64,000 nt of DNA from Cryphonectria parasitica EP155. Its lineage: Eukaryota > Ascomycota > Sordariomycetes > Diaporthales > Cryphonectriaceae. The stretch lies in the NCBI RefSeq assembly GCF_011745365.1, contig NW_024468909.1, positions 2,852,001 through 2,916,000 of the forward strand, given 5' to 3'. Below are positions 45,066-55,911 of this stretch, piece after piece. The translations under genes and the position numbers were made by a program. The stretch's first letter is position 1, and the number at the start of each line of letters is the position of its first letter. The notes beneath the pieces are model-generated. The model had not been told where the DNA came from, did not search any database, and was given only the letters and a program-made list of their open reading frames with translations.

Positions 45066-48000
45066 ATGTCGTGGGATCTTTTGCAGCGGTTCATTGACTC
45101 GGACGTCTTCAATCAGAACCCTTTTCTTCCCGTATTCTACCTGACGTATGGCCCCTTGGCTCACATGAGTCCCCCCGTCGAGAGAGCGAGAGGGGCCCTG
45201 GGAGCTCCCCCGTGTTGCTGTGGACGGATGCTGACAGTCTTGGGGCGCGCAGTCGCTACGCCGAGCATGTTGGAATACACCATATACTATGCTCGAAACT
45301 TCGCCAATTCCCTTACGAGGACATCGAGTTCTTCTGTGCGGCCCACCTGAAACCTATCCACATGACCGAGACGGCGCTGACCAGATCTAAACAGTACCGC
45401 AATTATGCCACCTAATTGTCAGCATCAACAATGAGTCTATGGCATTGGAAGAGTTCATATTAGACCTGTGCGAGGAGTCCGTCACTGGTGCGCTCCTGGT
45501 ATGTCTATAATTCTGCGACCATGGCCAGGTCTCACTCGCTAATGCCTTCCCCCCCTCCAAGACCTACTGGCTCTTTCAGAGTTACGTCCACGATCTCTCT
45601 TCGAATCCCCAGTCCGAGGCCTTCAGGACATGCAGGAGGGTGTACAACAAGGTCCAGAATGTCGTTTTTGGCTTAGGAGAGGCCGTTAGGCATGACAAGA
45701 TCAAGGAGAATGCGATACCAGTCACCATACTGGCCAGCTTCGTGCTGGCCAGCGTGGCCGTCCCAGGTCTGGCCAGTGCCGCGGGCCCAATGGCCGTTGC
45801 GCAAGCTCGAAGACCGCAGCCCATCGATGATACGATCGTGACAGAGACCACGAACCAGCCCAAGATTGTGAGGGCGCATACAGTTTCGGCCAGCTCTGCG
45901 AACAGGCCTCGGCGCACCGTCAGGGAGACGGGACGAGTGACCAGTGCCCCAGACCCCAGGGGATCACCAGATTCCACGCGGGGGCATCCAGAATCACAAA
46001 GGAGATCGAACCTTCCTCCTTCGCGACCGACGTCTTCTTCAGGTTCTACCGTGACCTCACCTGTGAAAGAGACAGGAAGGCGGCTGCCAAAACATCTCGA
46101 TCTGGGCGCGGTCGATGCGAGACTCAGCACTTCCTCGCTTCCCTTGCCCGACGTGAAGTCGCCGCTCCCTCCTCGTCCTCCTACTCCGCAATCCGCAGGC
46201 CTCCCTGCGGCCATACGGCCCTCTGATGCGTCGACTTTGGCTAGAAGGCATTCGCACCATGCCAAATCGGCTGTGAACCAGACGGATATGACGACAGTTC
46301 AGAGGGCGAGGGTCCTAAGGTCGAACTATTTCCGTTGCCAGACACAGTTTCTCACTGCTCTAGAGGACATCTCCAACAGGCTGGTGATCGTCCCGAAAGC
46401 TGCCCGTCTGAGTGCTTTGCGTGGCGAACTGGGCATGCTTGCGCAGGACCTAACTGACGCCATGGTTCTGGTCGACATACCGTTCATCTGTCCGCCTACC
46501 TTGACAGACGGCTCGCCAGCCAGGAGCAAACACCACCGGATCGTTCGTCTGAATCCAGCCGAGGCGACTGTCCTTAACAGCGCAGAAAAGGTACCCTACC
46601 TGCTGATGGTTGAGATTCTACGAGATGACTTCACCTTCGATCCAGACTCTCCAGACAACAGGAAGCTGCTACCACAGTTGTTGGAGCAGGGCTCAAGGAA
46701 GCGCATGTTTGACCTCTCTGAATCTGCAAGGGCGCCGGCTGCCTCAAGGACCCCAGAGACGGTTGTAGACCCTCCCATGGATAGCGTCTTCGAGCCGAGC
46801 TCAGGAGACCTCGCCAACTCACCGCAGCTCAGGCCGGTCGACAGCAACTTATCCGACAAGACGGTTATAGAGAAGAAGCCCGTCCCACAGCGCCAACCGA
46901 GCTTAACGACAACGGTCTCTACGACGTCCGAGCTAGTGACGCCCAGGAGTTCAGCAACCTCGACATCGCGCTCTAGTAGTCCCAGCGGTCGATCGCTAAG
47001 GAAAATGACCATCTCCTCCGCCCCAAGTAAGGCCTCAGTGGATCAGCCGGATTTCTCTGCCCTCGCGATCCACATGCGGACCGCCTCACAAATGCTAGCA
47101 CAGCTAGAAGCTACGTCTGGCAAGAGACCAAAAGGAGAAGTGGCGGCGATTCAAGCCAAAATCATTGCCAGTATGCAAAAGCTGGAAGAGCAAAACTTCG
47201 ATGTGGATGACGGACAGGGACCGACTTTCGACCAGATCATGGCGAAGACGCAAGCCCAGAGTATAGCCACGGCCACCGATCTGGACGAGGAGACGAACCT
47301 TGACCCGGCAATTAACGCCAGCGCGGGCGTGGAGCGTATGGAAAACGATTTCAAGACGGGAGGTTTGCAGAGGAAGAGCGATCGAGATGACCCCAGCGCA
47401 GCAGTCTTTGGTGAGGCGTGGGAAGCCAAAAAGGAGCGGATCCGGCGCTCCTCACCATACGGGTGGATGAAGAACTGGGACCTTGTGAGCGTCATCGTCA
47501 AGACCGGATCGGACCTCCGGCAAGAAGCCTTCGCGTGCCAGCTTATCGATGTCTGCAACCGAATCTGGGTTGATGCAGAGATTGGCGTGTGGGTCAAGGT
47601 GATGAGGATTCTCGTCACGGGAGAATCCTCGGGTCTTATCGAGACCATTACCAACGGTGTCTCCCTGCACTCCATCAAGCGCAGCCTGACCTTGGCGTCT
47701 GTCGAGGCTGGCCAGAACCCCAGGAGACGTATCGCGACGCTGAAGGACCACTTTGTGAAGGCTTTTGGCGACACTGATAGCGATGCATACAAGGCAGGGG
47801 TCGATGCTTTCAAGCGATCTCTTGCTGCGTATAGTATTATATCCTACGTTTTGCAGCTGAAGGATAGGCACAACGGCAACATCCTCATCGACAACGAAGG
47901 CCACATTATCCATATCGACTTTGGTTTCATGTTGTCCAATTCTCCAGGCAGTGTCGCTTTTGAGGCGGCGCCTTTCAAGTTGACACACGAGTATGTGGAG

Positions 48001-48456
48001 GTATTGGGTGGTATTGGGTCCCCCGAATGGGAGGATTTCAAGAAGCTTTGCAAGCAGGCTTTCTTAGGTGAGCACCGCAATACGAATGGAGGAAGATTGA
48101 TGGCAAGGGGAAAGGAGTCGCTAACTAGGCCATTAGCGTTACGAAAATCGGCCGACAATATTGTCGATCTGGTTACTATGACAGGCAAAGACTCCACCAT
48201 GCCTTGTTACGCAGCTGGGGTGGCATCCATCCAGATGAGTCTGCGCCAGAGATTCCAGCCCCAGCTGAGCCCTGAGAATGCCGAGTTGTTTGTTGAGACA
48301 GACCTGATTGGCAAGTCCATCGGTAGTTATTATACTCGATTGTAAGGCTCCTTTGTGGAAACCCATGCTCCTCCCTATCGTCCTCGGTGCTGTACTAATG
48401 AGGTTTTGGTCTCTAGATACGATACCTTTCAATTTAGAACACAGGGCATCTACTAG
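45066..48456 (+). CDS. PIK1: Phosphatidylinositol 4-kinase Pik1 (type III beta)
   Basis: Five exons: 45066-45145, 45253-45335, 45395-45498, 45562-48341 and 48417-48456, giving 1028 aa. Introns are 107, 59, 63 and 75 nt, each with CTGAC or CTAAT. Joining restores MSWDLLQRFIDSDVFNQNPF, then RQFPYEDIEFFLPQLCHL, both lipid-kinase-unique N-terminal blocks, and the last 40-nt exon supplies YDTFQFRTQGIY after SYYTRL. The kinase domain is at about 719-1015, with catalytic DRHNGN (about 857) and IDFGFML (about 874). It makes PI4P at the Golgi and in the nucleus for secretion, usually with a frequenin-type activator. The middle (about 150-650) is Ser/Thr/Pro-rich and disordered. An ORF-only model starting at 45640 would lose both ends. 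Confidence 0.95.
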
Positions 48457-49713
48457 TGATGGGCTATCGGTCATACTTTGGAATCTAGGAAACAAAATCA
48501 CGGCGGCGACGGACTGCATGTCGTTCACTATTACCAGCGAGCATCATCTGAACGGCGTTGGGCTCATTAGACGTGTGATGCGTGTCAGGTTACCCTGTCA
48601 GCTTTCTTTGATGGAGGGGCGAATGTGTTGTGAACTGAGCTTCACCAGCGGATAGAATACTGCGAATAGGCAGACGAGCGAATTACATATACCACCTTAT
48701 AAACGAAAAGCCACCTCATGGTGTTATATATCCATCGGTTTTGAGAGCAAATGTACCATCGCCCAATATAGAGTTGAACGCAGATGAATTAAGCACTCAT
48801 CATCCAGGTCCTTCATCGCCCCAAGTCAGATTACCTTTTCCTTCTTCGACCTGCTCTCTATGAAGGCTGTCATCAAGGGAAAGGGGGGACACACTCGCCT
48901 GCTAGAAGTTTGTGCTCTACCCTCATCGCTTGCTACGGAGAGGGCAGCATGCTGACTTGAATCATTGACCAATCCATAGAGAAATGGGCACTGGCACCAC
49001 ACTTGTCATGTGTAAGGTCTTCTGGGAAACTTGAAGACTGGGACTTGAGGCCCATGCTCTAAGAGCAGGAGGTATTGTTAAGTGTCGCCTGCCCTGAGTA
49101 GGAGTTGAGTTCCTTTCGGCCTCTCTCACCAGTGTTTTGTTCACTATGCTGGACAAGGGTCTTGATGATGGCAACAATAGTGTCGATCAAATCCAGCTGT
49201 TCAAGAAATCAAGTCGCAGCTGCCAATCTGTTTATTTTGTTTTCCCCTCCTCCTTGCCTTTCTTTTGGCCAGCTTTCCTTCCTGTTTTCCTGATCCAGCC
49301 CACCTTCTTTTCCACTTCTCGCTTCCTCATAACCGTTCTTTGAATTCAACCGGGCTTCCTCTTGTGCCAGAAGAGTGTGAAAACGAGGAGGACGTGATAT
49401 GCAGGAAGGTTTGATACTCCGTCTCTCTGATCAAATCAGCTTCACCTGTGACCCAACAGATCGCCTTCCACGGCCCTTCTATGCAGACACGTTCTTCACG
49501 AACAAAATACGCAGCTCTCTGGAGAGCTCGCACTTGCCCGATAACATCATACAGGCGACAGCTAGAGCCAACAGGACGACCAACCTCATCCAGCCAACCC
49601 TTCTTTGGCGGTCCTAGTTGCCCCCTCTAAGAGACAGTCCAGCTTTTCAGCCAGCATCTATCTCATCATTCAGTCAGATTGACTACCATCTCAATCATCA
49701 TCATACTGCGAAG
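48457..49713. other. Intergene, PIK1 to unrecognised gene
   Basis: About 1.26 kb. It holds the PIK1 3' UTR and the leader of the next gene. An in-frame ATG at 49618 would extend the next protein by 32 residues but reads like leader sequence. Confidence 0.55.
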
Positions 49714-50977
49714 ATGTCTCCTCGAAGCCAGTCCCGTTCCGTCTCCTGCGACTCCATCATACCACATGAATGGACCGCCTTTGAGATTCGCACGCTCATC
49801 TGCCTCATCATCAAAGGCGAGCACGAGATTTCGCCAGAGCCCATTGACTTCGCTACTAAGCTGAGTACGTGTCCCTCTAATAATACTTTCTCCTCTTAGG
49901 GAGTCTTATAATTCCAAGATATCCAATATCACATGAGAAGACGCTGGCATGAGGCTACATCTCAAGAGCCGTCCACCGTTGCATCATGGGAAGCTGCTGA
50001 CGCCCGGTACGTGTATAGACAAGGCACTGAACCCTCGTCAAGCTGACAAGGAGACTGTGCAAGAGCACTTCAACCGTGACATCCCTGTTTATGATGTCCA
50101 AGAGATGCTTCAGCGCATACTCTCCAAGAAGAAGCACGCCGTGGACGTTAGCGAGCGTCACCCAACGACGGTCGTAACCAAGGCCAAAATCCAGGCGTTT
50201 GTGCGATCTCTCGATTTCGACGGAAGTGAGGAGGAGTGGGATGTTATGGGTCGGAAGGAACGGGCCGTCGTGGAGAGGAGCAAGATGCGAGCGAGGCTGG
50301 AGACGGAGAAGAAGGGAGGTGAGCTGAGCCCGTGTCATCAAGATGAGAAGAGCAGGCGCCGGGCGGTTATCGAGGACGATCCCAACGCGCAAAGACTGCT
50401 GGCTGCTTGGGGCATGGGTTCTAGCTTCTGGGAGGGTGAGTTCCTTTATGTTGTTGACCACGCACTCTCGGCTCATACTGACAACCGTTTATCACCACCT
50501 ATAGACCCTCCCCAGGGGATTGCCTCCCAGACCCAGGGCCAAGTCTATCCCGACCATTGGACCCCTGGCTTTGAGTACGACTCCAGCGCCATTCACTTGG
50601 GCAACGGCTCCTCTGCCGCCACTTCCTTCATGCCTGCGGCTGAAGACGATAGCTACTTATTCGGCCCCGAGACGCCTCGTGGCTATAAACCAGCCGGCAC
50701 TCCTCTTGACATGCGTACGCCTACCTGGAATGGCCCTCTCGCGCGCGAGGTCCCCAGCATCGATGGTGGTTGGATGGGTGGCTTCACGCCAGGTGTACTG
50801 GCGTCTCTGCCTGGTCTGGCTAGCAGTGTCGGTGGAACAGGTTATGGTGTTCTCGAGGGAGGCTACGGTGCCGCTCATCGCGAGCTCCCATCTCGCGAGA
50901 CCAGTGGACAGGGTGCGGATGCCCGCCAGTCTCGCTACAACAACGACCACAACAACAGTAAATGGTGCGGATACTGA
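49714..50977 (+). CDS. Unrecognised protein, charged N-terminal half and Gly/Ser-rich C-terminus
   Basis: Three exons (49714-49864, 50019-50435, 50505-50977) give 346 aa. I do not recognise a family. The first 60 residues look structured (HEWTAFEIRTLICLIIKGEHEI, then FATKLNKALNPRQADKETV), recalling a short helical or SANT/Myb-like opening, but no diagnostic tryptophan spacing is present. A helical charged segment (about 80-175) follows, then a disordered part rich in Gly, Ser, Pro and Thr. Intron 1 has a CTGAC branch motif. The second intron is 69 nt, a multiple of three with no stop, so retention would add 23 residues in frame. The ATG at 49714 has an A at -3. The ATG at 49618 is an alternative. 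Confidence 0.7.
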
Positions 50978-51817
50978 GCTGTAGCACAAGCTCAACTTCT
51001 CTGAACGGAACAAGCAGTCATTTTGACTTCCATATATGAGATCTGACAAGTCTTGTTGGATCGACTAGATTGTGGACTATTCGATAATCACAAGATGATT
51101 CCGTTGATGACAAAATAGTTACCTTGAGAGGCCGAGAATCAATGCTACGCACAATACTTTTCATATTCTATGTTTGTGTTATGGTAAGATTTGTTCTTCC
51201 AGGTGATACACAGAATTCCATTTATTGTATGGAAGGTCAACCTTCTTGTCTCTCTTGGATGACAGGCTTGTCATCATTGGACATGCCCAAGCTGCAGATA
51301 AAGACGGTGATCAAGTTGATTGGATGGTTTATGGAGACTTGACGAACCCTCTCATGGTCGGAACAGAGCGGTAGTGCCTAGACAGCTATTTACTAATTAT
51401 AATGTGATTTATAGGCATGAACATCGTTTTCGTCTTCGGGAAGCATGACATCAGGTTCGACATGAGTACCAGTAGTCATCATGTAATTAGATGAATTGGA
51501 GCCAGATGTTCAATTAGAAGCAGAAACTGCAGGTGCGATCAGCTTTATGAAAAGAAGAAAGAGAAAGAGAAAGAGCTACGCAATAAATGCGAGTATACGC
51601 AGAACCCCACCATTATCTTGTCACGAACCATCACAGGACTTGACTCATAGTCAGACTGAAAACCCTCAAACCAAATGCATACCTATCGACCACCAAGGAG
51701 AAACAAGACATTTTGAGAAGAAGGAGAAAAAGAGATATGCTCTCATCATAAGGTCATGACCACCGACTTCGTCATCGCTACGCCCAACCCCAACCCTTCC
51801 TTTCCTCCTCTTCCTTC
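50978..51817. other. Convergent 3' intergene
   Basis: About 840 bp, AT-leaning, between two stop codons facing each other. Only short ORFs; nothing supportable. Confidence 0.6.
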
Positions 51818-52834
51818 CTAAGCACCGTCACCGCCGTCCTTCAACCTCGCAGATACTCTCGAAATAACCACTTCAAACATAGGCAAAAAGGAACCCCCAC
51901 CCTCCCCTGCCTTCCCACTAGAGAAGATGCCCATGCTCTCGCAAAGCCGAGTAAAGTCATTCGCCTGATACATGGTAAGATCATGACTGTCCCCCGTCAG
52001 GTTCGACGCGCTGCTGCCAGCACCGGCACCAGCACCAGCAGCACCACTCGTTGCCGCACCGAACCATGCCCGCACAACTACCACCCGGATATGCTTGTTC
52101 CGCCCAGGGCCAGACGTTTGGATGTTCAGCCCTGTCCCAGTAAACAAGCTCCGGTTGCGAATCAGGTACAAGAGCACGTCGGAGCGCATCCGCTGGCGCG
52201 TGAGCGCTCCAAAGTTGATGGTGCGCTGCGTGGCGATGAGGTTCTTGTCCTGCTCTGGGGGTTCCGCCAGGGGCTTGTTGCCATCGTGGACGATCCTGAC
52301 GAGCAGCCGGTAGTCAAACAGCTTCTTGGGGCTCTTCATCATCACGGGCGAGGACGGAGAGGGGGGACGGGAAGAGGAGGCTTCGGTTGCGGTGTCGGAC
52401 CCAAGGGTCACTGTCGCGATGGACGAGGAAGAGAAGTAAGATGAAGCCTGCGAGACGACCGAGGGAGATCGGGCGGCCGGATGCTGCTGCTGGTTGTGGT
52501 GGGGAGGAGTCACCACGGGATGTGAGTCTGGCATAATACGGGCGTCAACGGCCGCTTTGACAACAGGAGATTCTTGCTGCTGCTGCTTCACAGAGTCCCT
52601 GTAGACGGCTGGTGATCCTGTCAACACAGACGCCCTGGAGCCGCCGCAGGCCGTGGAGGAGGTGGACTGTGGGAATGGTGGCTTCGAGGAGGGGAGCCTC
52701 GTAGCACTCGGCATGGACATGGGCATAGGCATTGGCATAGGCACGGAGAAGGGGAAGCCAGGCGGCGCGGTGGTGCGGCCGAGGCCATGAGTATTGCTGC
52801 TTTCCTGTTGCATGACATGCATAGGAGGAGGTCT

Positions 52835-52865
<31 letters not shown>

Positions 52866-53231
52866 TGCCGCTGATATTGGTGGTAATAGCCTGCTGGTGG
52901 ACCGTGAGTCCTGACAGTAGCAGCGCCCATATTGTTATCGATGTTGCCGTTCGCTAGCCAAAGGGAGGGGCCTCTCTGAGGGGCAGCAGCAGGAGGAGGT
53001 GGTGGTGGTGGTGGAGGAGGAGGAGGAGGCATCACGTGTGGTGGAGCAAAACGACCACCAGCCAACGGCGGCCCATAATGGTGTACAGCTCCTTCCATAA
53101 CTCGGCCGCCTTGGTGAGCAGGATGATCATAGGATAGGCCAGGTACATAGCCCATAGCATTATGCGCCATCCCAGGCGGGCGTGAGCCACGCTGGTGGGC
53201 AGAAGCGTGCTGGACAGCAGGATGGTGAGGG

Positions 53232-53264
<33 letters not shown>

Positions 53265-54144
53265 TGACGACCATAGGAGAAGGCCGGCTCGTCCTCTAGT
53301 ACCGCGTCTTTTCTACGCGGCGAGAGTGGCCTTGCTCGCCTGCCCGAATGCTCCGTGTGACGTCGAGAACGAGTGGTACGCTGATCTTTACCATGGCGCA
53401 TATTGTCATTGTCACCATCACTGCCATCATCATCAAGCTCGCTGGTAGACTCGTAGGTCGACTCGAGCTCCGTTTCGAGAGTGAGCCTCGAGTCCGCAAG
53501 GGGAGATTTGTCAATCTCACCAAGATAAGAAGATGTTGCAGTCGACGAGGCATCTTCATCTTCTTCTTCAACCTCGTGGGCGGCACGGCTGCGCCCGCCA
53601 AGGCCTCCGGATTTGATGTACTGGTGCACGCGCTTGGCAGACACAAGCAGAAGCTCCTCAAGGGCACCGATGACCGTCTCGGCGCTGTCCGAGGACATGA
53701 ACTCCTCGCGACGGCCAGCCTGTGACCGCACAACAATAGCCTGGTACGTACCACCGGGCTCACAACTTATAATGCAATCGTTGAAGGCTGCTGCCGAGGA
53801 CAAGAAATGACAGTTTCCTGGAGCAAGTGGCGGAAAGGAAGAAAAGTTCCGTCTTGTTAGAGACACGAGGATACGGCTTTTAAACAATTGAATGAGCACT
53901 TTCTTGCATGTCCCCCTCTCTCCCACCAATGCAAGTCTTTGGATGGGATCATGGGATATGGAAGAATGAATCTAGACTCACCAATGATCTGTTTCTGCAG
54001 TCCAGCTATGGCGGCATATCCAAGGCCTTCAGCCATGGCTGAGACTGGGTGCCCCGAATAATATGGCATTTCTCGTGACGGCGAGGAGGAGGAGGGTGTA
54101 GCTTGGACAGAGAACACAAGGTTTTGAGAGCGCAGCAGGGTCAT
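51818..54144 (-). CDS. Unrecognised fungal protein with conserved-looking ends and poly-Q/poly-P middle
   Basis: Two exons (53982-54144 and 51818-53817), 720 aa; the 164-nt intron has CTAAC, and joining gives GLQKQIIGNCHFLSSAAAFNDCI. I do not recognise a family. The N-terminal block (about 35-130) looks folded: CIISCEPGGTYQAIVVRSQAG, then AETVIGALEELLLVSAKRVHQYI. The middle (about 130-530) is disordered, with glutamine runs coded by CAG (near 52845-52870 and 53235-53262), a proline run, repeated MPMPMP and His/Pro-rich stretches. The C-terminal block (about 545-720) again looks folded: LFDYRLLVRIVHDG, RTINFGALTRQRMRSDVLLYLI and FTRLCESMGIF. An in-frame ATG at 54069 could be the start instead. 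Two ordered ends joined by a variable linker suggest a scaffold or regulator, which is inference. Confidence 0.75.
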
Positions 54145-55329
54145 GAGGGAGAGCCGGTAAGGGAGGAATCAATTTTTATTTTGAGGCTGTCTCTTGAGGA
54201 GAAAACATGGACAAAGAGGCACTGGATGTCGAGACGCAGTGAAGACACAAAAGAGGGCGAAAGATGCCACATGATATAGTTTTTTTTCCAACACTTTGTT
54301 CTACAGATGGCACAGTCGGAGGCCTGGCTGAGTACAGAGCGCACCGTGTGACCGCCAGACGGCAGCAGGATGAGGCTGGGGAGATGACAGGATGAGCAAG
54401 GCATGGCGGGAAAGTTCCCAGTCAATAAAAAGCAAACTCAGAAAGGTGGTGTTGCAATTGGAGGTTCAGAGGGTGTGATTTGGAGGGGGGGGGGGGGGCG
54501 CAACATCCAAGACAGCCTCGTCCGCCTCACAACAAGCACATGCCGTCGTCCCGTGTCTGTGTGTTTTAAGAAATAGGCCGCTCTTCCCGGTGGCGCACCG
54601 TGAAGATCTTAACACAAGACCTGTGGACCCATCGCTGAAAATTAATGCAGTGCACTGTCAGTAAAGCAATTATAAGCGGGTACAAAAGCAACAATTGGCG
54701 AGGAAAAGATCGTCACATATTGGCTGCTCTTGTTATTGACCGGTCGTTGGCCACCCTTACTGTCCTTCTTGGTAGCATTTCTTCTTGTCCTTCTCCTTCT
54801 TCTTCTTCTTCTTGTCCCCCACCTTACATGAAGGTAGACAGACCATCATTACACGAAGAGACACTGTCGCCCGATTGCTCCACAAGCTCTCCCCTACAAC
54901 TCATGTGAGATACTGTCAGACAATGGTTGGTACGCTGATCCAAAGCCACTCACTCCACTCTCTCAGCAAAGCGTAACGTCGTGTACCACCGCACGCTCCT
55001 GAGGGGGTCGGAACGGTCGGCTTGTCAATCAAAACATGGGTATCCTGTATTGTTATAGAGTTACAATTCATGGCAAGCAGGCTATCGAGGAAAACCCTAC
55101 CGCCTCCGGTGGTCCGAGAACAGACGGGAATCTTGAAGTTTGGCGGTGCGAGCCAAAACAAGGGCCTCGCAGGCCAATGCATGCACCGTGCATACATTTC
55201 TCGCAACAAAAAGAAGTCCTGGAAAGCGGGAAAAATTTCTTGCCTAGTCATGTCGTGTGCGGGATCATCTTGGCGACGACACCACCACAGGCAACGGCGG
55301 CGTTGCAACGGCTCGTATGCGTTGCTCCG

Positions 55330-55372
<43 letters not shown>

Positions 55373-55911
55373 CACCTTGTGCTGCGCGGCGAACGAACTC
55401 TTGGGGAAGTTTGACAATCCCACTCCAACAACTCGTGATGCATCCCCGGAGAGACAGTGCGGCCTTCTTCTTTTGTGTGGCCCCCGATCGTGATCATGGG
55501 GCCAAAAGAGAAAGAAGGGGCGAAAGAGATACCCGAGACCGGTGAGAAGGTCTCTTTGCATTCTCTCAATAATGGAAAGGCTGTGAAAGTCCAACCATAA
55601 TGTAGGGCTGCCAATCACAGTGGCGCACACCCCTCAGAAACAAGGCTCCTCCCACCCCGCGGGACGCTTCGGTTGATAGACCCTGGCCCTTGAGATCAGC
55701 CACTGGGCCGAGACCCTCGGGTCATTAGCCTTTTTGAAACTCATAAGGCTGCGCAACTTTTCTCGAAGAAAAAAAAAAACACAACAAAAATGTGACCATG
55801 AATCGCCATGGCGCAACAGTATCATTAGCAGATCTTCATATCATCCTCCCTCCCCTTTCCTAGCCTATGTCGATTGTCTCTCCTCGACTGCGCGGCTGCG
55901 AGGAATGAGCA
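54145..55911. other. Intergene upstream of the poly-Q gene, 3' of NUP82
   Basis: About 1.8 kb. It holds the promoter of the minus-strand poly-Q gene and the 3' UTR of NUP82. Notable items are a 14-G run near 54485-54498 and a CA microsatellite at 55331-55369. No coding sequence is supportable. Confidence 0.55.
55331..55369. repeat. CA dinucleotide microsatellite
   Basis: About 19 perfect CA units in the intergene downstream of NUP82. Confidence 0.92.
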
